Source: Ardenticatenales bacterium | Lineage (GTDB): Bacteria > Chloroflexota > Anaerolineae > Ardenticatenales > Ardenticatenaceae | Reading direction: 5' to 3' | DNA: 8,543 bases | Assembly (NCBI GenBank): GCA_013812995.1 | Contig: JACCSL010000114.1 | Coordinates: 1 to 8,543 of the forward strand | Shown: positions 1-5,504 of the stretch, one piece after another | Position numbering within the stretch: position 1 is the first letter of the stretch | Layout: each line of letters begins with the position of its first letter | Made by a program: the position numbers and the translations under genes | Notes under the pieces: model-generated | Database searches by the model: none | What the model was told of the DNA's origin: nothing | The model's input: only the letters and a program-made list of their open reading frames with translations

Positions 1-406
1 AACGCACCCAGCCAATTTTGGGTAGGTACACTTGATTCTCATGCACCTGCACACTTTGCGGGTAGCTGAAGGAAGGAGGGGTACGTCGCTTGCTCTTGAA
101 GTTCGGGAAGCCACTCAGCCCCTTAAAGAAGCGGCCAAAGGCGTCCGCCAGGTGTTTGAGCGGCTCTTGCAACACCTGTGAATGAATCTCGCGCAGCCAG
201 GCGCTATCGGCTTCCCCTTTCAAGGCCGTCAAGCGCGCCATTTGTTCCTTGAGCGAGGGGGCCTGGCCCGTTTCCGTATAGACCTGTTGCCGATAGGCGA
301 ACATCTCATTCCACACCCAGCGCGACGCCCCCGCATAGCGCCAGAACTGCGCTTCCTGGTCGCGCGTCGCTTTCAGTTTGAAGCGGAATGCCTTGTGCAG
401 AATCAT
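1..406 (-). CDS. tnpB: TnpB (OrfB) of IS200/IS605 family, N-terminal part, runs off the window
   Basis: Translated from the ATG at 406, this gives 135 uninterrupted residues to the window edge. The start MILHKAFRFKL, the WVWNE segment (residues 30-34), the FPNFKSKR stretch (100-107) and SYPQ...VYLPKIGWVR (114-135) match the N-terminal helix-turn-helix/wedge part of TnpB. Full-length members have roughly 350-450 residues, so the RuvC catalytic acidic residues and the zinc finger lie outside, and integrity cannot be judged. TnpB proteins are RNA-guided DNA nucleases, ancestral to Cas12, that use an omega-RNA from the element's right end and help retain the IS after excision. The start codon sits in an ATGA overlap with the tnpA stop, so translation is probably coupled. 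No in-frame stop or frameshift is seen in the visible part. Confidence 0.93.
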   Translation of the reverse strand, partial: MILHKAFRFKLKATRDQEAQFWRYAGASRWVWNEMFAYRQQVYTETGQAPSLKEQMARLTALKGEADSAWLREIHSQVLQEPLKHLADAFGRFFKGLSGFPNFKSKRRTPPSFSYPQSVQVHENQVYLPKIGWVR

Positions 407-798
407 CGCACGCTCTGAGCCTCGATATAGCGCTGAATCGTTTCACTCGATACGTTGCCTGCCGTGCTGACCCAATACGAACGCGTCCACAGCGACGGCA
501 ACTTGCACAACTCGGCAAATTCCGCCCGCAAGCGGCGGGAGGTGTAGCCCTTCAACCGATGCACCACCTGATGAGGAGCCCAGGTCGGGGGGCAACTGAT
601 GAACAGATGCACATGATCCGGGCGCACCGCCAATTCAAGCACTTGGCACTCTAGCTCTGTGGCCTTTGCCCGCAGCAGTTCCTCCAGCCGCGTCTGCACC
701 GCCCCCACCAGGATCGGCTTGCGCCGCTTGGGGCAGAAGACGAAGTGATAGTTGACCAGCGACACCGACGTTCGTTTGTTGCGCAGCGGTTGTCCCAT
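403..798 (-). CDS. tnpA: IS200/IS605-family TnpA, HUH/Y1 transposase
   Basis: This 131-residue protein has the usual length for the family (about 130-155). It carries the HUH metal-binding motif as HVH at residues 62-64 (context RPDHVHLFIS) and the catalytic tyrosine at Tyr124 in QRYIEAQ, with Gln128 placed as in the family. LWTRSYWVST (103-112) is the typical segment before the tyrosine helix. TnpA acts as a dimer on single-stranded DNA, recognising hairpins at both IS ends and cutting and rejoining them through a 5'-phosphotyrosine link. The ATG at 798 is preceded by AGAAGG at a suitable distance, and a promoter lies about 40-65 bp upstream. The gene appears intact, so the element may be active if its ends and target context are preserved. 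The stop codon overlaps the tnpB start by four bases. Confidence 0.96.
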   Translation of the reverse strand: MGQPLRNKRTSVSLVNYHFVFCPKRRKPILVGAVQTRLEELLRAKATELECQVLELAVRPDHVHLFISCPPTWAPHQVVHRLKGYTSRRLRAEFAELCKLPSLWTRSYWVSTAGNVSSETIQRYIEAQSVR

Positions 799-836
799 TC
801 TGACCTTCTGGTTGACGCGCTTTTCTCATCAACCGC

Positions 837-865
837 ATTCTACCATCCCCTTGCGTCTATTTCAA
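837..865 (-). promoter_or_regulatory. Sigma70-type promoter for tnpA-tnpB
   Basis: On the minus strand a -35 box TTGAAA (865-860) is followed, after exactly 17 bp, by a -10 box TAGAAT (842-837). Each differs from consensus at one or two positions. The predicted transcript starts near 830 and gives a leader of about 30 nt before the tnpA ATG, which includes the AGAAGG ribosome-binding site. The -35 box overlaps a small inverted repeat at 862-881. Confidence 0.65.
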
Positions 866-881
866 TGCTTTTCAACATTGA
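862..881. other. Small inverted repeat over the tnpA -35 box
   Basis: TCAATG (862-867) pairs with CATTGA (876-881) across an 8-nt loop. It overlaps the -35 element. It could be a minor left-end fold or an operator, or simply chance. Confidence 0.3.
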
Positions 882-893
882 TTTGGGCCTTGC

Positions 894-908
894 CGGGCGA
901 TTCGCCCG
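894..908. other. Hairpin at IS left end
   Basis: CGGGCG (894-899) and CGCCCG (903-908) form a perfect 6-bp stem with a 3-nt loop. It lies about 100 bp upstream of tnpA inside the non-coding left end. Compact, GC-rich imperfect palindromes of this kind are what TnpA of this family binds. Whether this one or the hairpin at 950-970 is the recognised structure cannot be decided from sequence. Confidence 0.5.
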
Positions 909-910
909 CC

Positions 911-946
911 TAAAGCGCCTACTGTTGGTAAAGCGCCTACTGTTGG
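911..946. repeat. Exact tandem duplication, 2 x 18 bp
   Basis: The 18-mer TAAAGCGCCTACTGTTGG occurs at 911-928 and again without gap or mismatch at 929-946. It sits between the two left-end hairpins of the IS. Possible meanings are a locally duplicated TnpA or host-factor site, or replication slippage within the IS end. With two units it is not a CRISPR array. Confidence 0.9.
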
Positions 947-949
947 CAT

Positions 950-970
950 CCCAGGGCTAAAGCCGCTGGG
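950..970. other. Outer hairpin, likely IS left-end structure
   Basis: CCCAGGGCT (950-958) pairs with AGCCgCTGGG (961-970): 9 base pairs, a single bulged G at 965 and a 2-nt loop. The bulged stem resembles the imperfect subterminal hairpins bound by IS200/IS605 TnpA. An alternative 4-bp pairing of GGGC (968-971) with GCCC (978-981) would compete with it. On the minus strand it also lies downstream of the phosphatase-family gene, but no T-run follows, so it is not a convincing terminator. Confidence 0.5.
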
Positions 971-1043
971 CTTTCTCGCCCTTACGTCTGTTAAAGAGAT
1001 CCTGGCGCTGCCGGTCGAGTTATTCAACCAGCCCTCCAGTTAA
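966..1043 (+). pseudogene. Possible 3' remnant of a gene cut by the IS
   Basis: The plus strand has an open frame ending at TAA 1041-1043 whose last residues read VKEILALPVELFNQPSS. This looks protein-like rather than repetitive, has no start codon of its own, and enters the IS left end when followed upstream. Its stop overlaps the convergent phosphatase-family stop (1040-1042), a common arrangement for a real gene end. I do not recognise the family. The call is speculative because a frame of this length can be open by chance in GC-rich DNA. Confidence 0.2.
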
Positions 1044-1885
1044 TCGCTCACCACCGCCTTGGGCCACTCAATACGCAGGTGAATGCCATAATGGTCCGAG
1101 AGGTGGGCATGGCTTCCATCCACCAGTTCGACCTTGTCGCGCAGGATGATAACGGACTCGTAGCGGGCCGCCAGCCCCTCCGGGACGCGAATCAGCGCGT
1201 GGTCAATGGCGATGTTCAGCATGGAGGCCACCTGCGCAGGCAGCAGCGCATGAGGGCGGTAGGTTGGATCGTGGACCTCGCCGAGCGGGTCGTGGAGTCG
1301 CGTGGCCGTCAGAAATTCCTCGTAGAGCCAGGAGTAGCGCGGAATATTGAAGTCGCCAACCACCACAATCAGGGACTCCGGCGGTTGCTCGTTGACGACC
1401 TCGGCAAGTTGAGCCAGTTGCAACGCCTCCAGTTTAGCGTAGCGGTTGGAGCGCTCCCAGTTTCCCGAATAGTTGGCGGCCAGGTGGGTGTTGATCAGCG
1501 TGATGGGCAGGCCACGATGCTCCAGGCGGCAAACAAGCATTCCCTTGTGCAGCATCCGGTCTGCAATAATCGGCCCAAAGAGCCAGCCTCGATTCCGGAA
1601 AGGAATGAAGCGCCCACTGCTCTGTGGCTCGCGGGTGAGCGTCATGAGCCCGCCCTTGGGGGCGTAGAGATGGGGCTCCCAACTGGCGTAGGGAAAATTC
1701 GAGAACGCCCCGGAGAGCACCGGGACATAGCGCTGTAGCTGGACCTCTTGCAGGCAGACCGCGTTCAGCGCCCGGTCATTGAGTTCACGCGCGATGGTGC
1801 GCAGGCGGGCACGGGTACGAATCGTGGGCACGCCGAAGGCATTCAGCGTGACGACATTGAATTGGTGTAGGTCACTCTCGCTCAT
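1040..1885 (-). CDS. Endonuclease/exonuclease/phosphatase (EEP) family protein
   Basis: This 281-residue protein shows the full EEP (DNase I/APE1/sphingomyelinase fold) signature in order: TLNAFG with Asn15, CLQEV with metal-binding Glu47, INTHL with His134, VGDFN with Asp178 and Asn180, IDHAL with Asp228-His229, and LSDHYG with Asp264 and catalytic His265. Members cleave phosphodiester bonds in nucleic acids, phospholipids or inositol phosphates. The substrate here cannot be told from sequence, though the THLAANY region looks more like the sphingomyelinase-type lipid branch than the AP-endonuclease branch. No signal peptide or membrane segment is visible, so it is probably cytoplasmic. I chose the ATG at 1885 because GGAGGT lies just upstream and homology begins at once; the frame stays open 27 codons further but without family features. 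It is divergent from the CpXC-his cluster and abuts the IS downstream. Confidence 0.9.
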   Translation of the reverse strand: MSESDLHQFNVVTLNAFGVPTIRTRARLRTIARELNDRALNAVCLQEVQLQRYVPVLSGAFSNFPYASWEPHLYAPKGGLMTLTREPQSSGRFIPFRNRGWLFGPIIADRMLHKGMLVCRLEHRGLPITLINTHLAANYSGNWERSNRYAKLEALQLAQLAEVVNEQPPESLIVVVGDFNIPRYSWLYEEFLTATRLHDPLGEVHDPTYRPHALLPAQVASMLNIAIDHALIRVPEGLAARYESVIILRDKVELVDGSHAHLSDHYGIHLRIEWPKAVVSD

Positions 1886-1991
1886 AAACCTCCATAGGGA
1901 TGCGCTGCTCAGGGAGCAACCTGCGTGCCTAAATTGTGGTAAAATGGCCCCGTTGTTCAAACCCAAGAAACAAGAAGATAGAGGTTTTGAG
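1886..1991. promoter_or_regulatory. Divergent intergenic region with a short inverted repeat
   Basis: These 106 bp separate the divergent EEP gene and the CpXC-led cluster, so promoters for both should lie here. An inverted repeat TGCTC-agg-GAGCA (1906-1918) sits just upstream of the plus-strand -10 element and in the likely leader of the minus gene. On the minus strand TTGAAC occurs at a plausible -35 position, but no good -10 follows it. The repeat could be an operator or a chance palindrome. Confidence 0.35.
1937..1945 (+). promoter_or_regulatory. Extended -10 promoter element for the CpXC-his cluster
   Basis: TGGTAAAAT fits an extended -10 element (TG, one base, then TAAAAT). No good -35 box is found 16-18 bp upstream, which extended -10 promoters tolerate. 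Transcription would begin near 1952, about 40 nt before the ATG at 1992. That would exclude the upstream in-frame ATG at 1944 as a start. No comparably good promoter was noticed within the tightly packed genes downstream. Confidence 0.45.
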
Positions 1992-3389
1992 ATGGCCTAT
2001 CCTACCAGTCAAGCCCAGATCCAATGCCCTCAATGCCAACAACCCATGACCGTCACCGTGCAGCAGGTCATTGATGTTGGCACGGAGCCAACCCTGCGAG
2101 ATCGCCTCCTGCGCGGGCGGCTCAATGTGGCACGTTGCCCCCGCTGCAACATTGGCGGGGCGCTTGCTATGCCCCTCATCTACCACGACCCCGCCCACGA
2201 CTTGCTCCTGGCTTACGTCCCGCACGAGATGAACCTGCCGATGTCAGAAGAAGAAAAAGAGATCGGTCGGCTGACGAACATGGTACTCGACCACACACCA
2301 GCCGAGAAACGCAAAGCCTACCTGCTCAATCCGACGCGCGTGATGACGCACGAGGGTTTGCTCGAGAAGATTATGGAGGCGGAAGGAGTCAGTCCGGAAC
2401 AGGTACGGAAGCAGAACGAGAAGATTCGGCTCGTGATGCAGATGGCACAGGCGGTCGGTAATGAGACAAAGCTGGCAGCGCTGATCGAGGAAAACAAGGA
2501 GGTCATTGATTACAACTTTTTACTGCTCATCACCATGACGATGCAGCAGGCGGGCGAAACCCACGACGAGGCCACGGTGGAGCGCTATGGCACTCTGCGC
2601 GAGACGATCATCACGCAGCTGGACCTCAAGGCCGACCAGGTGCCGAGCCTGGGGCTGGAGGAGCCAATGAATGGGCTAATTGAGGCGCTCCTCGCTACGC
2701 CGCAGGACGAACTGGAGCCCGCCGTGGCCGCCAATCGCCCGCTGCTGGATTACAACTTCTTCCTCCATCTCTCGCAGCGCGCGGAGCAGAGCAGCGGCGA
2801 GGAGAAAGCAGCGCTCCTGGCCCTACGCGGGCAGTTGGTGGAGATTACGGAACGCATGGACCGACTCGCGCAGCAGGCCATCGAGCGGGCCGCCACCCAG
2901 CTCAATGAGCTGTTGCGGGCAGAGGATATTGATGCAAAGATACAGGAGATGTACCACGAGTTCGATGAGGCCTTCCTGGTGGTCCTCTCGGCCAATGTGG
3001 AGCAGGCGCGCACCCAGAAGCGGGACGATATTGTAGAGGCGCTCACCACGATTTATACGCGCGTCATCAAGGCGATGGAGACCCGACTCCGCCCCGAACT
3101 GCGCGCGATGAACCACCTGCTCCGCATGGAAAGCAGCGCGGAACGGAAGGAGCGGCTGCGAAAGGAGCTACGCACCTACAACCCGGCAGGCTTCATCGAG
3201 ATGATCGAGGCCATTGCGGGGGACCTGGAGGATGCGGGTGGTGCGGACCCGGCGGTACTGGAGCGGCTCTACACCATCGCAGATGAGGCACGCGAGATAG
3301 CCAGCAGCGACCTGGAGTTTGTCCCACCCACAGAGTCCCTCTTCGGCGGAGAGAACAAGGGCGACACGCCCCAGATTATTCTACCCTAG
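1992..3389 (+). CDS. CpXC domain protein with C-terminal helical repeats
   Basis: This is a 465-residue protein. The N-terminus carries two CPxC pairs, QCPQC (Cys12, Cys15) and RCPRC (Cys49, Cys52), spaced as in the CpXC domain, a probable zinc ribbon of unknown function. The domain probably extends to about residue 115 (PLIYHDPAHDLLLAYVP, then a helical stretch). The rest is charged and helical, with a motif that recurs: VIDYNFLL (171-178), LLDYNFFL (251-258) and a weaker EFDEAFLV (323-330). No signal peptide or transmembrane segment is seen, so it is probably cytoplasmic. The ATG at 1992 is preferred over upstream ATGs because AGAGG lies about 8 nt before it, the likely transcript starts near 1952, and the domain begins right after; the frame also extends back to 1779 inside the divergent gene. 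It heads the operon, 18 nt before the modular repeat gene. Function is unknown. Confidence 0.85.
   Translation: MAYPTSQAQIQCPQCQQPMTVTVQQVIDVGTEPTLRDRLLRGRLNVARCPRCNIGGALAMPLIYHDPAHDLLLAYVPHEMNLPMSEEEKEIGRLTNMVLDHTPAEKRKAYLLNPTRVMTHEGLLEKIMEAEGVSPEQVRKQNEKIRLVMQMAQAVGNETKLAALIEENKEVIDYNFLLLITMTMQQAGETHDEATVERYGTLRETIITQLDLKADQVPSLGLEEPMNGLIEALLATPQDELEPAVAANRPLLDYNFFLHLSQRAEQSSGEEKAALLALRGQLVEITERMDRLAQQAIERAATQLNELLRAEDIDAKIQEMYHEFDEAFLVVLSANVEQARTQKRDDIVEALTTIYTRVIKAMETRLRPELRAMNHLLRMESSAERKERLRKELRTYNPAGFIEMIEAIAGDLEDAGGADPAVLERLYTIADEAREIASSDLEFVPPTESLFGGENKGDTPQIILP
2478..3080 (+). repeat. Three diverged helical repeats inside the CpXC protein
   Basis: Residues about 163-210, 243-290 and 316-363 align by eye. 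Each has a short acidic lead, a D-x-x-F-L core (IDYNFLL, LDYNFFL, FDEAFLV), an amphipathic helix ending in QQA, EQS or EQA, and a second helix ending near TQLD, ERMD or KAME. The first two are clearly related. The third is weaker and could be coincidental. Confidence 0.5.
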
Positions 3390-3396
3390 TGCATAA

Positions 3397-3402
3397 AAGG
3401 AG
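3397..3402 (+). promoter_or_regulatory. Ribosome-binding site of the modular repeat gene
   Basis: AAGGAG lies 5 nt before the ATG at 3408, in the 18-nt gap after the CpXC stop. It fixes the start and allows strong, independent translation. Confidence 0.8.
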
Positions 3403-3407
3403 TTTTC

Positions 3408-4904
3408 ATGCTGGATCACCTACCACCCGCCGTTCGCGAGGCCCTGGAGGCAGGCAACCCCCATGACTTGCAGGCAGCCCTGTCGGCCCTTCCGCAGGGA
3501 GAGGCCGCAGTCATCGTCAAGGAATTGCAGGACGCTGGCGTTATTGCTGTACAAGAGACTGACCCGCTTGATATGCAGCGGGTGTTGCGGCAGGTAGAGC
3601 CGCTCCTGCGCGGTATCGTCGCCGTCGCGCGGGGTGATGAGGGCCCTCGCCCCCAGATAGAGGCCCTACTGGCCGACCTGGAAGGGAAAGGGTGGCGGCT
3701 TACGAAGCCTGTCAACCGTTTCTGGGCGGGCGAGCGAGACCTGGATGAGTTGACCGTCGGGCTGGACGACTCCGACTCGCAGGTCATGTGGCGCATCATA
3801 CAGATCCTGGATGAGCCGCCGCTGGAGGAGATCGGGGCCTCGCTGCCGTCCGCTGTTGTGGCCGCGTTCGAGTCCGGTGATTTCAACCAGTTCCAGGAGG
3901 CACTCAACGCGCTACCGGAGGCAGAGCGGGAAAAGGTGGTCGCTAGCCTGGAAACCCTCGCCCAGCAGGCAACTACAGAGGAGAGCGAGCCGCTGGAGGA
4001 GGGCGAAATCACCAACTTCCCGGAGGTCCAGCGTCAGTTCGACCCGCTGCTACGGGAGATTGCCGAGATTGCCAAGGGGCACTCCCGTTCGCGCGGCGAG
4101 ATCGACGCCCTGCTCCCCCAGTTGGAGGACAAGGGCTGGCAACTCATGATGCCGGTTCATCGCATCTGGGCGGGCGAGCGGGATCTGATCGCGCTGACGG
4201 CAGGCGTGGACTCCAACAGCGCCAAACTCGTGGCGCGCATCCTGGAATTCATCGCCCAGCCCTCCGCCGACGATACCCTTGATGAGCTACCACAGGAGGT
4301 TAGGCAGGCATTCGAGTCTGGTGACCCACAGCGGGCTATGGCCTCGTTGACCTCGCTGCCCCCGTCCATGCAGCACACGGTAATGGGGCAGCTTCGTAGC
4401 TTCGCCCGCCAGCTCCTGCAGCAGCTTCCGCCCGAGTCCCAGCAGGAGATGCTGGCCCAGTTGGACCATCTCTCCGCCGAGCCCGCACCGGCACAGACAG
4501 AGCAGGAGCGCCTGCTGGAGCAATTCGACCCGCTGCTGCGGGGGGTTGCCGCCGTTGCGCGCGGCAGCGATGCCGCTCGGCCACAGGTCGAAGCGGCTCT
4601 GGAGCAGATCGAGAACGGCGGTTGGCACCTCACCGCTCCCGTCCAACGACTCTGGGCGGGCGAGCGGAACCAGGCCGCGCTCATCGAGGGATTGGATCAG
4701 ACGGATCGCATCCTCATGCAGCGAATTCTCGAGTTGGTCGAGCAGCCCTCGCGCGAGGAGATCATTGCCGGGCTGCCCGCTGGCGTGCGGAACGCGCTGG
4801 AGGCGGGGGACACCATCGCCCTCCGCGCGGCGCTTGCGGCACTGCCGGATCATGAGGCGGCGTCGGTGGTAGGACGGATGCGGAATGCCGGAATCATCGA
4901 GTAG
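3408..4904 (+). CDS. Modular repeat protein, alternating A and B modules, function unknown
   Basis: This 498-residue protein consists almost wholly of repeats. Module A (about 40 residues: LP, then AVREALEAGD-like, then ALxALP) occurs four times, near residues 5-45, 146-186, 294-334 and 456-496. Module B (about 73 residues: PLLRxIAxVARG, then IEALLxxLExKGWxL, then PVxRxWAGERD, then RILE) occurs three times, at 65-137, 213-285 and 375-447. Variable linkers join them, so the layout is A-B-A-B-A-B-A. The most conserved core is W-A-G-E-R at 106-110, 254-258 and 416-420. I recall B-like stretches in Chloroflexota TPR-type proteins but know no named domain or activity. There are no catalytic motifs, cysteine clusters, signal peptide or membrane helices; a soluble helical scaffold or binding protein is the likeliest role. 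The 3' end overlaps hisB by 20 nt, and the CpXC gene is 18 nt upstream, suggesting a functional pair. Confidence 0.85.
   Translation: MLDHLPPAVREALEAGNPHDLQAALSALPQGEAAVIVKELQDAGVIAVQETDPLDMQRVLRQVEPLLRGIVAVARGDEGPRPQIEALLADLEGKGWRLTKPVNRFWAGERDLDELTVGLDDSDSQVMWRIIQILDEPPLEEIGASLPSAVVAAFESGDFNQFQEALNALPEAEREKVVASLETLAQQATTEESEPLEEGEITNFPEVQRQFDPLLREIAEIAKGHSRSRGEIDALLPQLEDKGWQLMMPVHRIWAGERDLIALTAGVDSNSAKLVARILEFIAQPSADDTLDELPQEVRQAFESGDPQRAMASLTSLPPSMQHTVMGQLRSFARQLLQQLPPESQQEMLAQLDHLSAEPAPAQTEQERLLEQFDPLLRGVAAVARGSDAARPQVEAALEQIENGGWHLTAPVQRLWAGERNQAALIEGLDQTDRILMQRILELVEQPSREEIIAGLPAGVRNALEAGDTIALRAALAALPDHEAASVVGRMRNAGIIE
3420..4895 (+). repeat. A/B module array within the repeat gene
   Basis: A modules are encoded near 3420-3542, 3843-3965, 4287-4409 and 4773-4895. 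B modules are at 3600-3818, 4044-4262 and 4530-4748. Start-to-start spacing of B is 148 then 162 residues. The difference comes from a Gln/Pro-rich linker before B3. B modules 1 and 3 look closer to each other (LLRGIVAVARG, LLRGVAAVARG) than to B2. The final A module resembles the first (NALEAGD versus EALEAGN, and both end in NAGI or DAGV), so the array starts and ends with the same type of unit. Confidence 0.8.
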
Positions 4905-5502
4905 CGCGCCGACACGGCGGGCTGTCATCAACCGAAGCACCAACGAGACGCGCATTCAGCTATCGCTTTTCCTGGATGGAAGCGGTGGGGGCACCCGGCA
5001 AACGGGTGTCCCCTTCCTTGACCACATGCTGGACCATGTGGCTCGCCACGGTCTCTTGGACCTGGAGATCAAGGCGGCAGGCGACTACGAGATTGACGAC
5101 CATCACACAGTGGAGGATGTTGGCATCGTGCTGGGCAAAGCACTATCCGAGGCACTGGGGAACAAGGCAGGCATCCGCCGCTACGGCGATGCCACCGTGC
5201 CAATGGACGAGGCACTGGTGCTCTGCGCGGTGGATTTCTCCGGGCGTGGGCTGCTGGCCTTCCAGGGCACCATTCCTACGCCCAAGGTGGGCACCTTCGA
5301 CACAGAGTTGGTGGCGGAATTCCTGCGCGCCCTTGCCAGCAATGGCGGAATGACGCTGCACATCCAGGTACTCGCCGGGCAGAACAGCCACCACATCATC
5401 GAGGGCATCTTCAAGGCGCTGGGCCGCGCCCTGCGCGAAGCCGTGGAGATCGACGAGCGGCGCGGCGGCGCGGTGCCGAGCACCAAGGGAATGTTGGAAT
5501 AA
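4885..5502 (+). CDS. hisB: Imidazoleglycerol-phosphate dehydratase
   Basis: This 205-residue protein is the monofunctional HisB. It dehydrates imidazole glycerol phosphate to imidazole acetol phosphate in histidine biosynthesis. Visible signatures are GVPFLDHMLDH (41-51), the manganese-binding DDHHTVEDVGI (71-81), the second metal site NSHHIIEGIFK (168-177) and the C-terminal PSTKG (198-202). Length is typical (about 195-205), and no phosphatase domain is fused. The ATG at 4885 lies inside the preceding repeat gene, giving a 20-nt overlap in a different frame. It is the only sensible start, since homology begins about 10 residues later and the next Met is at residue 48. The upstream SD-like sequence is weak (AGGA, 10 nt away), so translation is probably coupled to the repeat gene. 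hisH follows after 2 nt. Confidence 0.97.
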   Translation: MPESSSSAPTRRAVINRSTNETRIQLSLFLDGSGGGTRQTGVPFLDHMLDHVARHGLLDLEIKAAGDYEIDDHHTVEDVGIVLGKALSEALGNKAGIRRYGDATVPMDEALVLCAVDFSGRGLLAFQGTIPTPKVGTFDTELVAEFLRALASNGGMTLHIQVLAGQNSHHIIEGIFKALGRALREAVEIDERRGGAVPSTKGMLE

Positions 5503-5504
5503 TC

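Larger units (their letters stand above)
1..985 (-). mobile_element. IS200/IS605-family insertion sequence, left part (right end outside window)
   Basis: The minus strand carries tnpA followed by tnpB, the gene pair that defines IS605-type elements of the IS200/IS605 family. Upstream of tnpA lies about 190 nt of non-coding DNA with a promoter, hairpins and a tandem repeat, as expected for a left end that TnpA recognises through subterminal hairpins. The outer boundary is not sharply visible: I place it near 985, beyond the hairpin at 950-970, but anywhere from about 910 to 1000 is possible. These elements make no target duplication and have no terminal inverted repeats, so the edge cannot be read from one end alone. 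The right end, with the omega-RNA region expected for tnpB, lies beyond position 1. Confidence 0.85.

Noticed and set aside
911..946. CRISPR-like tandem repeat
   Set aside because: Only two directly abutting units with no spacers, inside the IS left end, with no cas genes in the window.
950..981. Rho-independent terminator for the EEP gene
   Set aside because: The hairpin exists but no U-run follows on the minus-strand transcript, and it fits better as an IS end structure.
1079..1738. 219-codon plus-strand open frame opposite the EEP gene
   Set aside because: It is wholly antisense to a gene with complete catalytic motifs. Its translation has no recognisable family features, and long antisense frames are common in GC-rich DNA.
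1779..1991. N-terminal extension of the CpXC protein (71 residues) from an upstream start
   Set aside because: It would overlap the divergent EEP gene, lies upstream of the likely transcript start, and shows no family features; AGAGG before the ATG at 1992 fits better.
4287..4955. 222-codon minus-strand open frame opposite the repeat gene and hisB start
   Set aside because: It crosses two well-supported plus-strand genes. The repeated look is simply the complement of the module repeats.
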